Below are positions 10,068-18,549 of a stretch of DNA of 64,000 nucleotides, piece after piece. The number at the start of each line of letters is the position of its first letter. The first letter of the stretch is position 1. This stretch comes from Oopsacas minuta (Eukaryota > Porifera > Hexactinellida > Lyssacinosida > Leucopsacidae). The notes beneath the pieces are model-generated. The model worked only from the letters and a program-made list of their open reading frames with translations, did no database searches and was not told the origin of the DNA. Made by a program: the position numbers and the translations under genes. The stretch is taken from assembly GCA_024704765.1 (NCBI GenBank), contig JAKMXF010000318.1, positions 248,001 to 312,000 on the forward strand. The letters are read 5' to 3'.

Positions 10068-12071
10068 ATGTTAGAAAAGATAATCTTCCATCCATACTCA
10101 CTCGTGCTTATTGCCTCAGCAGTATTGGTTTATGTAATCGCGAATTTCGTTAAAAACCGTTCCTCTCCTGCTCCCCCTGTCTCTCTTCCTGTCCCTACAA
10201 CACCTCGGACTATGGTAATAGCCTACGGTACACAGACAGGAACAAGTAGAACATTAGCTAACAATCTAGCTGCTATTTGCCGTAGAGATAACATATCTCA
10301 TAGAGTATCTTCTCTATCAACTAAGGAATGTCCTAATCCTGATGATTTCCTGTTACAGTGTGTATCAGATGAATCTTTATTGGTTATTATACTCTCTACA
10401 TATGAAGAAGGTATGCCTCCAGACGAGGTAAAATGGTTTTATACCTGGTTACAGGACGCTAGTCAGGACCATCGTGTTTCTAGAATATTCCTCCAGCGTT
10501 TGCACTACTGTGTGTTTGGTATAGGCCACTCCGTGTATGGATTAGATAGGTTTTGCACTGCAGGCAGACAGATAGACGAATGGTTAGCTTCTCTCTCAGC
10601 TAAGCGTCTACTCCCATTCAATACAGGAGATCAGGATGTAACTGCTAGTCTATACGGAGGGGTGGAACAGGATTTCAATGTGTGGTCAATTCAGTTGCTA
10701 CGAGCTTGCATGCCTCTGCTTAATACTAAATCTACAGTATTAGAGGGATTTGATGAGAGTGTGTTTGAATCTAAGTTATCTCATAAAACTAAACCTGTTC
10801 CTGCAGTAGAAGATATCTATGAGAGTAGTAGTAGTAGTGATTCAGAGCCAGACATAGCAGACTTAGAAGATATGGGAGATAGCATAGAGAATTCTATCAA
10901 ACCTAAAACTACCAGTAAAGAGCCTAGAGCTATGCTTACCCCGTTATTAAGACAGAGTCTTACTAAACAGGGGTATAAGCTGGTAGGAACTCACTCTGGA
11001 GTAAAGCTATGTCGCTGGACTAAGAGCATGCTAAGAGGGAGAGGAGGTTGTTATAAACACACTTTCTATGGGATAGAGAGTCACAGATGTATGGAGACAA
11101 CACCCTCATTGGCTTGTGCAAATAAATGCGTGTTCTGCTGGCGTCATCATACTAATCCTGTAGGAACTGAATGGAAATGGTTAATGGATCCGCCTGACTT
11201 GGTTATTGACGGTGCAATAGAAAACCATCATAAGCTAATTAACCAGTATAAGGGAGTTCCTGGAGTTAAGTCGGATAGATTGGCTGAGGCAATGGCTATA
11301 AGACACTGTGCTTTATCTCTTGTGGGAGAGCCTATAATGTACCCGGAGATTAATGCGTTTATTGGGATGTTGCATGAAAGAAGAATTTCATCTTTTCTAG
11401 TCACTAATGCTCAGTTTCCAGAACTCATTCATAACTTAACGCCTGTAACACAGCTATATGTGAGTGTTGATGCCGCGAGTGAGGGTAGTTTGAAGCTGAT
11501 AGATCGTCCACTTTTTCGCGATTTTTGGCCGCGTTTTGTTGATAGTTTGAGGGCTCTGTCAGACAAAGGGCAGAGAACTGTATACCGACTCACCCTAGTC
11601 AAGGAGTGGAATTCCGAAGAAATACAGGGGTATGCCAAGTTGGTATCACTAGGGAAACCGGATTTTATCGAGATTAAGGGTGTTACTTTCTGCGGAAATT
11701 CTGACGCTAGTAGCTTGACGATGAAAAATGTACCTTGGCATGAAGAAGTGATTGGGTTCAGTCGTTTATTAGCTGAATATCTGCCGGATTACGATCTTGC
11801 TTGTGAACATGAACATTCCAATTGTATACTTATAGCGCATCGGAAATTCTTCATTGATGGGGAGTGGTGTACTTGGATCGATTATGACAGGTTCCTAGAT
11901 CTTATTAGTAAATATGAAGTCGATAACGTCAACACTCATTTCAACTCTATGGATTATTTAGTTGTTACACCTGCTTGGGCTGTGTTCGGTAACGATAAGA
12001 GAGGATTTGATCCTGATGAACAGAGGGTGAGCAAGAAGAGACCGAGTAAGAAGGATAATTCTGGGTGTTAA
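10068..12071 (+). CDS. TYW1: tRNA wybutosine-synthesising protein 1 (radical SAM, flavodoxin)
   Basis: 667 intronless residues. An N-terminal membrane-like segment (LVLIASAVLVYVIANFV) precedes a flavodoxin domain (IAYGTQTGTSRTLAN, about 48-210). An acidic serine linker follows, then the radical SAM domain with CANKCVFC (Cys 350, 354, 357) and the C-terminal wyosine-base-formation region (WHEEVIGFSRLL...CEHEHSNCILIAH). It makes 4-demethylwyosine at G37 of phenylalanine tRNA on the ER face. A TAG four bases before the ATG (ctagaatATG) is a candidate trans-splice acceptor. ALG6 follows after 108 bases. Confidence 0.95.
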   Translation: MLEKIIFHPYSLVLIASAVLVYVIANFVKNRSSPAPPVSLPVPTTPRTMVIAYGTQTGTSRTLANNLAAICRRDNISHRVSSLSTKECPNPDDFLLQCVSDESLLVIILSTYEEGMPPDEVKWFYTWLQDASQDHRVSRIFLQRLHYCVFGIGHSVYGLDRFCTAGRQIDEWLASLSAKRLLPFNTGDQDVTASLYGGVEQDFNVWSIQLLRACMPLLNTKSTVLEGFDESVFESKLSHKTKPVPAVEDIYESSSSSDSEPDIADLEDMGDSIENSIKPKTTSKEPRAMLTPLLRQSLTKQGYKLVGTHSGVKLCRWTKSMLRGRGGCYKHTFYGIESHRCMETTPSLACANKCVFCWRHHTNPVGTEWKWLMDPPDLVIDGAIENHHKLINQYKGVPGVKSDRLAEAMAIRHCALSLVGEPIMYPEINAFIGMLHERRISSFLVTNAQFPELIHNLTPVTQLYVSVDAASEGSLKLIDRPLFRDFWPRFVDSLRALSDKGQRTVYRLTLVKEWNSEEIQGYAKLVSLGKPDFIEIKGVTFCGNSDASSLTMKNVPWHEEVIGFSRLLAEYLPDYDLACEHEHSNCILIAHRKFFIDGEWCTWIDYDRFLDLISKYEVDNVNTHFNSMDYLVVTPAWAVFGNDKRGFDPDEQRVSKKRPSKKDNSGC

Positions 12072-12179
12072 ATTTATTAGTATACAAACTTAATGATTTC
12101 CTAAAATTTCTATATTATCTTCCTATGCTTTTTGCTTTCAAATATCTCACTATATAAATACAATATTTCTAGTTTATCA

Positions 12180-13634
12180 ATGCATACATTTCCTGTGATT
12201 ATATTCGCAGTATTGGTTCGTTGGTGTCTCTCATTATGGAAATATTCAGGAGAAGCAATCCCTCCCATGTTTGGGGATTTTGAAGCACAAAGACACTGGA
12301 TGGAGATCTGCTATCACCTACCTCCCTCTCAATGGTATGCCAATTCAACTAGCAACAATTTACTGTACTGGGGACTAGACTATCCACCGTTGACTGGCTA
12401 TCATAGTTATGTGTGCGGTGCTGTAGCTCAGCTGATTGATTCGCAGTTTATAGCACTTAACACTTCTCATGGATTCGAGAGTTATAACTTGAAATTGTTT
12501 ATGCGTGCGACTGTTCTCACCTCAGACATATTAATCTACTTCTCTTCTACTTTTTTGTATGTTCGTACTCTCCTTTCACGTCATCCTACTACTCAGAGAT
12601 CTCTATTCTTTGCTCTACTATTATTGCCATCTGCTATCCTACTCATTGACTATTGTCATTTCCAATTCAATACAGTTAGTTTAGGTCTAGCCTTACTAGC
12701 TTATACAATGCTAGCTAATAGCTATGACGTAATAGGGTGTATATTCTTCAGTTTATCTCTAAACTACAAACAAATGGAGATATACCACGCTCTACCATTC
12801 TTTTGCTATCTGTTAGGCAGGGCTTTTAAGACAAGATACGAATATATAGTATTTTATGCGATTTCTGTCATAGTTACGTTTGTTGTCATTTGGTATCCAT
12901 TTCTTGATACAACTTCAAGTGCTGTACAAGTTTTAAAGAGAATATTCCCAATTGAACGAGGCTTGTTTGAAGATAAAGTAGCTAGTGTTTGGTGTGTACT
13001 TGACATCATAATTAAAATCAGGGTATTATTTTCACAGAAATATCTTGTGTATGTTTGTTTTGTATCTACGATTATAGCACTTCTTCCTTCGTGCATTCAT
13101 TTGATTAGAAAACCGACAATTCACAACTTAATGCTATCTCTAGCTAATTCTTCCCTAACTTTCTTCCTGTTCTCATTCCATGTTCATGAGAAATCAATCC
13201 TCCTAGCTGTATTACCAGCTACTTTTCTCCTTCCATTTTATCCTTATGTTATGAACTGGTTTATTGCGATTGCATCGTTTAGTTTATTCCCTCTACTTCA
13301 ACGAGAAGGCAACATTATCCCTGCTCTCTCAATGACGATCATGTTCTACCATATTGCCAATGAATTTCTCTTCAAAACAAGTGTGATATCACTACCTATG
13401 AAACACACACATATACTGAGTATGATAGGGTGTATGATACTATCAGTACTTCCTCTTGTCCAGCAGCCTCCTACGCACTTGCCTGACTTGTGGGCTGTGC
13501 TTAACGCGGGATATTGCTGTGTACACTTCTGTGGGTTTTTATACTACTTCCATTATTTGCAGTTTACTTCACATAGAAAGAAGTTTATTGATACAAAAGG
13601 AGCTCTTATATTAAAACCCATAAAGACTGAATAA
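12180..13634 (+). CDS. ALG6: Dolichyl-PP-Man9GlcNAc2 alpha-1,3-glucosyltransferase
   Basis: 484 residues, a multi-pass ER GT-C (GT57) enzyme that adds the first glucose to the N-glycan precursor. Diagnostic segments are PPMFGDFEAQRHWMEI with the luminal catalytic Asp, GLDYPPLTGYHS, LNYKQMEIYHALPFF, RIFPIERGLFEDKVA and SFHVHEKSILL. They match ALG6 better than ALG8. The frame is open further upstream from a non-ATG codon, but a T-rich tract ending in TAG (aatatttctag) lies 7 bases before ATG 12180, so I start there. The PP2A-like gene follows after 101 bases. Confidence 0.92.
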   Translation: MHTFPVIIFAVLVRWCLSLWKYSGEAIPPMFGDFEAQRHWMEICYHLPPSQWYANSTSNNLLYWGLDYPPLTGYHSYVCGAVAQLIDSQFIALNTSHGFESYNLKLFMRATVLTSDILIYFSSTFLYVRTLLSRHPTTQRSLFFALLLLPSAILLIDYCHFQFNTVSLGLALLAYTMLANSYDVIGCIFFSLSLNYKQMEIYHALPFFCYLLGRAFKTRYEYIVFYAISVIVTFVVIWYPFLDTTSSAVQVLKRIFPIERGLFEDKVASVWCVLDIIIKIRVLFSQKYLVYVCFVSTIIALLPSCIHLIRKPTIHNLMLSLANSSLTFFLFSFHVHEKSILLAVLPATFLLPFYPYVMNWFIAIASFSLFPLLQREGNIIPALSMTIMFYHIANEFLFKTSVISLPMKHTHILSMIGCMILSVLPLVQQPPTHLPDLWAVLNAGYCCVHFCGFLYYFHYLQFTSHRKKFIDTKGALILKPIKTE

Positions 13635-13735
13635 TCTATGTTGTGTAAGCTATTTGTTTAATTATGAATGAGATACTTACATGCGTTTTGATGTACAATA
13701 ATTTCAAAATGTAGTTACTGTAGAGTTTGTAAGAT

Positions 13736-14662
13736 ATGGTACAAGTTGACACTTATAATAGATGCCTAGATGCTTGGATAGAGAGATTGCATAAATGCCA
13801 ACCCCTTGAAGAGAAGCATGTAAAAATACTTTGTGAGAAAGCAAAAGAAATACTCTCCAAGGAATCCACGGTTCAAGAGGTGAAGTGTCCTGTTACTGTA
13901 TGTGGAGATGTACACGGACAGTTCTATGACTTGATGGAGCTGTTTCGCATCGGAGGAGGTAGTCCTAACACTAACTATCTCTTCATGGGAGATTACGTAG
14001 ATCGTGGCTATTACTCAGTAGAGACTGTGAGTCTGTTGGTATGTCTAAAGACCAGATATCCACAACGTGTTACTATTCTACGTGGAAACCATGAATCTCG
14101 TCAGATTACACAGGTATACGGATTCTATGATGAGTGTTTGAGAAAATACGGGAATCCAAACGTGTGGAAATATTTCACTGATCTATTTGACTATCTTCCT
14201 CTAACAGCACTGGTAGAAGGACAGATATTCTGTCTACACGGTGGTCTATCTCCTTCTATAGATACACTAGACCATATTCGTAGTCTAGATCGTATACAGG
14301 AAGTACCACATGAAGGTCCAATGTGTGACCTACTTTGGAGTGACCCAGATGACCGCTGTGGATGGGGCATTGGTTGGGGAAGTGGGTACACATTTGGACT
14401 GGACATATCAGAACAATTCAATCACTTAAATGGACTAACACTGATATCACGTGCTCATCAGCTGGTCATGGAAGGGCATAACTGGTGCCACGAGAAACGT
14501 GTAGTCACTATTTTCAGCGCGCCAAACTACTGTTATCGCTGTGGCAACCAAGCTGCGTTCTTGGAATTCGATGAACAGATGAATAACAAATGTACACAGT
14601 TTTTAGCTGCTCCTAGAATTCCTGATCAGTTACCACCTAAACCTATTACAAAATATTTCTAA
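13736..14662 (+). CDS. PP2A catalytic subunit paralogue with a divergent C-terminus
   Basis: 308 residues, the full PP2Ac length, with all phosphatase motifs: [33 protein letters not shown] and [12 protein letters not shown]. The final residues are PPKPITKYF instead of the invariant PP2Ac tail TPDYFL, so the C-terminal Leu methylated by LCMT1 is absent. It is the upstream member of a tandem pair, and bases 13829-14361 are identical to the neighbour. It is expected to be active because the metal ligands are intact, but its holoenzyme assembly may differ. Confidence 0.85.
   Translation: MVQVDTYNRCLDAWIERLHKCQPLEEKHVKILCEKAKEILSKESTVQEVKCPVTVCGDVHGQFYDLMELFRIGGGSPNTNYLFMGDYVDRGYYSVETVSLLVCLKTRYPQRVTILRGNHESRQITQVYGFYDECLRKYGNPNVWKYFTDLFDYLPLTALVEGQIFCLHGGLSPSIDTLDHIRSLDRIQEVPHEGPMCDLLWSDPDDRCGWGIGWGSGYTFGLDISEQFNHLNGLTLISRAHQLVMEGHNWCHEKRVVTIFSAPNYCYRCGNQAAFLEFDEQMNNKCTQFLAAPRIPDQLPPKPITKYF
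13829..14361 (+). repeat. 533-base identical tract, upstream PP2A copy
   Basis: Every base matches 15014-15546 at a constant offset of 1185, synonymous positions included, while both gene ends differ. A further identical 50-base stretch lies at 14507-14556, matching 15695-15744 (offset 1188). This indicates recent gene conversion or a partial duplication. Confidence 0.95.
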
Positions 14663-14920
14663 TACTTGTATATTTTTGTTTATTACTTTCAATTCTTATT
14701 TATAAATAGAAAACACACCTTCGACAAATGCTATAATTACACACTGGGTTTGGTTAACTAGAATGAGGAGGTGTGTTGATCATAGGTTGCTCTTATTGAC
14801 GTCAATATACTGGGTATCATATTGTATTTATATTTGGTAGAGTGTTGATGCAACTATATTATATCAAATTTCTAGTAAATTACGTGCCTTTGTATATTGA
14901 AATTTAATTAGTGCATTATA

Positions 14921-15853
14921 ATGGTAGAAGATCGTGTTTGGGCCAGTTCGCTCGATGGTTGGATTGAGAAATTGCAGAATTGCCAGTTTCTAGATGAGAA
15001 GGATGTAAAAACTCTTTGTGAGAAAGCAAAAGAAATACTCTCCAAGGAATCCACGGTTCAAGAGGTGAAGTGTCCTGTTACTGTATGTGGAGATGTACAC
15101 GGACAGTTCTATGACTTGATGGAGCTGTTTCGCATCGGAGGAGGTAGTCCTAACACTAACTATCTCTTCATGGGAGATTACGTAGATCGTGGCTATTACT
15201 CAGTAGAGACTGTGAGTCTGTTGGTATGTCTAAAGACCAGATATCCACAACGTGTTACTATTCTACGTGGAAACCATGAATCTCGTCAGATTACACAGGT
15301 ATACGGATTCTATGATGAGTGTTTGAGAAAATACGGGAATCCAAACGTGTGGAAATATTTCACTGATCTATTTGACTATCTTCCTCTAACAGCACTGGTA
15401 GAAGGACAGATATTCTGTCTACACGGTGGTCTATCTCCTTCTATAGATACACTAGACCATATTCGTAGTCTAGATCGTATACAGGAAGTACCACATGAAG
15501 GTCCAATGTGTGACCTACTTTGGAGTGACCCAGATGACCGCTGTGGGTGGGGGATATCCCCTAGGGGAGCTGGTTACACGTTTGGACAGGACATATCCGA
15601 TAACTTCAATCACAATAACGCTCTTACACTCATAACACGCGCTCATCAGCTTGTCATGGAAGGGTATAACTGGTGCCATGAGAAACATGTAGTTACTATT
15701 TTCAGCGCGCCAAACTACTGTTATCGCTGTGGCAACCAAGCTGCACTCATGGAATTAGATGACGTACTAAAGTACACATTCTTACAGTTCGACCCAGCCC
15801 CGAGACGTGGGGAACCTCTGGTGACAAGACGTATTCCTGACTACTTCCTATGA
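14921..15853 (+). CDS. PPP2CA: Serine/threonine protein phosphatase 2A catalytic subunit
   Basis: 310 residues (human PP2Ac has 309). It starts [19 protein letters not shown] as in typical PP2Ac and ends TRRIPDYFL, the conserved regulatory tail with Tyr and carboxyl-terminal Leu. The metal and phosphate motifs GDVHGQ, GDYVDRG, GNHE and HGG are present. It acts as the C subunit of PP2A holoenzymes with A and B subunits. Compared with its upstream neighbour it has one extra residue ([12 protein letters not shown]) just past the shared tract. This is probably the ancestral, orthodox copy. No AG acceptor lies close to this ATG. Confidence 0.93.
   Translation: MVEDRVWASSLDGWIEKLQNCQFLDEKDVKTLCEKAKEILSKESTVQEVKCPVTVCGDVHGQFYDLMELFRIGGGSPNTNYLFMGDYVDRGYYSVETVSLLVCLKTRYPQRVTILRGNHESRQITQVYGFYDECLRKYGNPNVWKYFTDLFDYLPLTALVEGQIFCLHGGLSPSIDTLDHIRSLDRIQEVPHEGPMCDLLWSDPDDRCGWGISPRGAGYTFGQDISDNFNHNNALTLITRAHQLVMEGYNWCHEKHVVTIFSAPNYCYRCGNQAALMELDDVLKYTFLQFDPAPRRGEPLVTRRIPDYFL
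15014..15546 (+). repeat. 533-base identical tract, downstream PP2A copy
   Basis: Partner of 13829-14361. The match was compared line by line without finding a difference. Flanking coding sequence is clearly diverged, for example the preceding codons and the segment after the Arg-Cys-Gly-Trp-Gly codons. Confidence 0.95.
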
Positions 15854-16114
15854 CGTCATAATTTACATCTAATAAGATAATGTGTGTTTAGGAGTTAGTA
15901 TAGATTGTAACACTGAATGAAGCATGTTATAATTAACTATTTACCCCTCTAACTGTCTCGTAATGTTGTTTTGTGAACAATTATCTTGGTCTGTAACCGA
16001 GTAGAACTGTCATAAACAAGTAATATTTTAAGAGAAATAAATTATGTATAATATATTTATTAGTTATTTTTAGATTATCATAAACATATATTTTGATTAT
16101 TCTCTTAGCCAGTT

Positions 16115-17161
16115 ATGTCATACAACTACTCTCAGGATCCTACCTACGGTACTCCAGCTCCGACCCTGTATTCCAATCCCGTTCCTACTTACGTCCCTCC
16201 TGTACCCATGTACAACCCTGCTCCTATTTATGATCCTACTCCTCAACCCATTTATAACCCAGCTCCATCTCAATACACCCCAGAACCTACCTTCGATAAC
16301 ACACAATATCAGAATTCTTATCAACCACCAAAACAGGATTATATGGACTATTCAACTAATACTCAGAGTAGTTATGAATTTGATTATCAACAACAACAAC
16401 CACAGTATCAACAGCATTCCATACAACCACATATGTTCCTAGGACAGATGGCTTCTAACTTATCCGGTGATACTTTAGCTACTACAGCTCTACAATATGG
16501 CCCTACTCTAGCAGCTTCTGGAAAGCAATTCCTAGACAATAAGCTTGATAGTTTCACCTCAGATAGCAGAGGTGTGTATAAGAGCTATTGGGACGTAGAT
16601 ACCACCTACGTATTGAAGAAGCTAGCTTATCTACTGGTACCATTTTCTTATGATACCTCAGATAGCTTCACTCCCTCTCCCTCTACTCGCTCTCTCAATG
16701 CACCAGATCTATACATACCCTCTATGTCATTTGTAACATACATCCTTATGGTAGGTTATGTGCTAGGCACTCAGGGTAGATTTGCTCCTAACTTATTAGG
16801 TATCACAGGAACCTCTGCATTAATATGGCTGTCAATTGAGATAAGTATTTCCTTGGTAGCAACTTATCTTACTGGAATGTATTCTTCAGGCTTATGGCAC
16901 CGTTTGTGTGTATTGAGTGGATATAAGTTCTTCTATATGGTGTGTTGTATTGGAGTATTTGGTGTCCTTGGTGCTTTTGGCTATTATATCAGTTTCCTGT
17001 TAACTGCATTATCCAGCATTTTATTCACAGTTAACAGTCTTAAAAGTGTATTTGACGCTCAGCTAAACTCTCCTAACAAACTATACCTTAATATCGCGAT
17101 AGCTCTTATACAGCCTCTGATGGTATACTGGTTAACATGGCATCTAGTGCATTACACGTGA
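16115..17161 (+). CDS. YIF1: YIF1 family Golgi/ER transport membrane protein
   Basis: 348 residues. A proline/tyrosine/glutamine-rich cytoplasmic N-terminus (about 1-110) is followed by the YIF1 region HMFLGQMASNLSGDTLATTALQYG, whose second half (GPTLAASGKQFLDNKLD) is typical of the family. DVDTTYVLKKLAYLLVPF and DLYIPSMSFVTYILMVGY come next, then about five membrane segments. YIF1 works with YIPF proteins in ER-Golgi vesicle traffic. An AG-ending T-rich tract (attctcttag) lies 6 bases before the ATG. Intronless and the usual family length. Confidence 0.9.
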   Translation: MSYNYSQDPTYGTPAPTLYSNPVPTYVPPVPMYNPAPIYDPTPQPIYNPAPSQYTPEPTFDNTQYQNSYQPPKQDYMDYSTNTQSSYEFDYQQQQPQYQQHSIQPHMFLGQMASNLSGDTLATTALQYGPTLAASGKQFLDNKLDSFTSDSRGVYKSYWDVDTTYVLKKLAYLLVPFSYDTSDSFTPSPSTRSLNAPDLYIPSMSFVTYILMVGYVLGTQGRFAPNLLGITGTSALIWLSIEISISLVATYLTGMYSSGLWHRLCVLSGYKFFYMVCCIGVFGVLGAFGYYISFLLTALSSILFTVNSLKSVFDAQLNSPNKLYLNIAIALIQPLMVYWLTWHLVHYT

Positions 17162-17340
17162 AGGGAGGGTAGTATTTGTTTCTTATATATCAATGCAATT
17201 GAATTAGGTGTGTGTTAATTGTTCTTATATATATTCAATTAATTCATATTTGCATTCTTTATAAGTAAGGCCAGTTCTACCCTGGCAACCATCTTTTACA
17301 TAAAATATGTAAATTTTATAATTTTTATAACAGCTGTTTT

Positions 17341-18399
17341 ATGAGCCCAGTGCGTATAAAGAGAAGATATATCATATTAGTGGTGGGTGTGGGCCTAATA
17401 ATACTCTTTGCAGTTACGCAATTTCGGTGTTACGAATCCAGTGATGATACAAACTATGATATCTTGAAATTTGAAAGGGAATTAATAGCTAGGAACTTTC
17501 TCATAGAGCTGTTGAACGATATAGACACAAAAGATGATTCTTATAACAGTGACGTAATAGAATTAATTGATAGGGTGACGCAATGGAATGTGAATCATGA
17601 TATAATGAGGCAGATAATATTCGTGGGCGGTGTCCCGAGGAGTGGAACTACTCTAATGCGAGTGTTATTAGACGCACATAAGAATATTTCATGTGGTCAA
17701 GAGACAAGGATCATTCCTCGTATTTTGAAGATGATATCTCAATGGAATAAATCGAGTAAAGAAGTGCAGAGATTGGATGAAGCTTCTCTAGATGAGAATG
17801 CGATTAATAGAGTAATGGGTGTTATGTTTATGCAAATATTTCGCGAGCAGTCTGAAGGCACACCTGAACACTTCTGTAACAAAGATCCTTTCAATTTAGC
17901 ACACATACACGATTTAGAGAATATTTTTCCAAACGCGAAATTTATTTTAATGATTCGTGACGGAAGAGCAGTAACACATTCCATCACGACACGAGGTGTT
18001 ACAATTTCCGGTGTAGATATTAGAAGTGAAGAAAAGGTTCTTGGTTTCTGGAACTCAGCCTGTGAAAACATGATACGTGAATGTTCTTATATAAATCATA
18101 AATACGCACACCCCCACTGTTTAGAGGTATTCTATGAAAAATTGATAAGTGATACGGAGAGAGAGCTAAAACGAGTATTCACATTCTTGGATATAACCTG
18201 GGATAATAGGATATTACACCACGAACAATTGGTAGATAACGGGGGAATAAAGTTATCTAAATTGGAACCTTCTAGCAAGCAAGTATCTAAAGCTATTTAT
18301 AACGAATCTCTTTATAAATGGAGATCAGAACTATCTCCACGGTTTTTAGTAAAAGCTCACGAATCAGCGCCTTTATTAGCACGACTCGGCTACACATAA
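17341..18399 (+). CDS. TPST: Protein-tyrosine sulfotransferase
   Basis: 352 residues, a type II Golgi membrane protein. One membrane anchor lies near residues 10-28, then the 5'-phosphosulfate-binding loop FVGGVPRSGTTLMRVLLDAH near residue 95 and the 3'-phosphate motif MIRDGRAVTHS. The sequence then follows TPST (LGFWNSACENM, HCLEVFYEKLISD, SKLEPSSKQVSKAIYNESLYKW). It transfers sulfate from PAPS to tyrosines of secreted proteins. TPST1 and TPST2 cannot be told apart here, and a single pre-duplication gene is likely. Confidence 0.93.
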   Translation: MSPVRIKRRYIILVVGVGLIILFAVTQFRCYESSDDTNYDILKFERELIARNFLIELLNDIDTKDDSYNSDVIELIDRVTQWNVNHDIMRQIIFVGGVPRSGTTLMRVLLDAHKNISCGQETRIIPRILKMISQWNKSSKEVQRLDEASLDENAINRVMGVMFMQIFREQSEGTPEHFCNKDPFNLAHIHDLENIFPNAKFILMIRDGRAVTHSITTRGVTISGVDIRSEEKVLGFWNSACENMIRECSYINHKYAHPHCLEVFYEKLISDTERELKRVFTFLDITWDNRILHHEQLVDNGGIKLSKLEPSSKQVSKAIYNESLYKWRSELSPRFLVKAHESAPLLARLGYT

Positions 18400-18549
18400 T
18401 AAATCATATTTTACTCGAACACATAATCCTCAGATGAGCAGCAGTAATGACTTAGACTGTATATATGTTGTATAATGTGTAACAATAATATTTGTGTATA
18501 TCGTTAATCTTAATTTTTGTTTATTAATCTGTTTGAATACACAACTAGA

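Noticed and set aside
12132-12179. Upstream start for ALG6
   Set aside because: It begins at TTG and crosses an acceptor-like TAG; ATG 12180 gives a normal ALG6 start.
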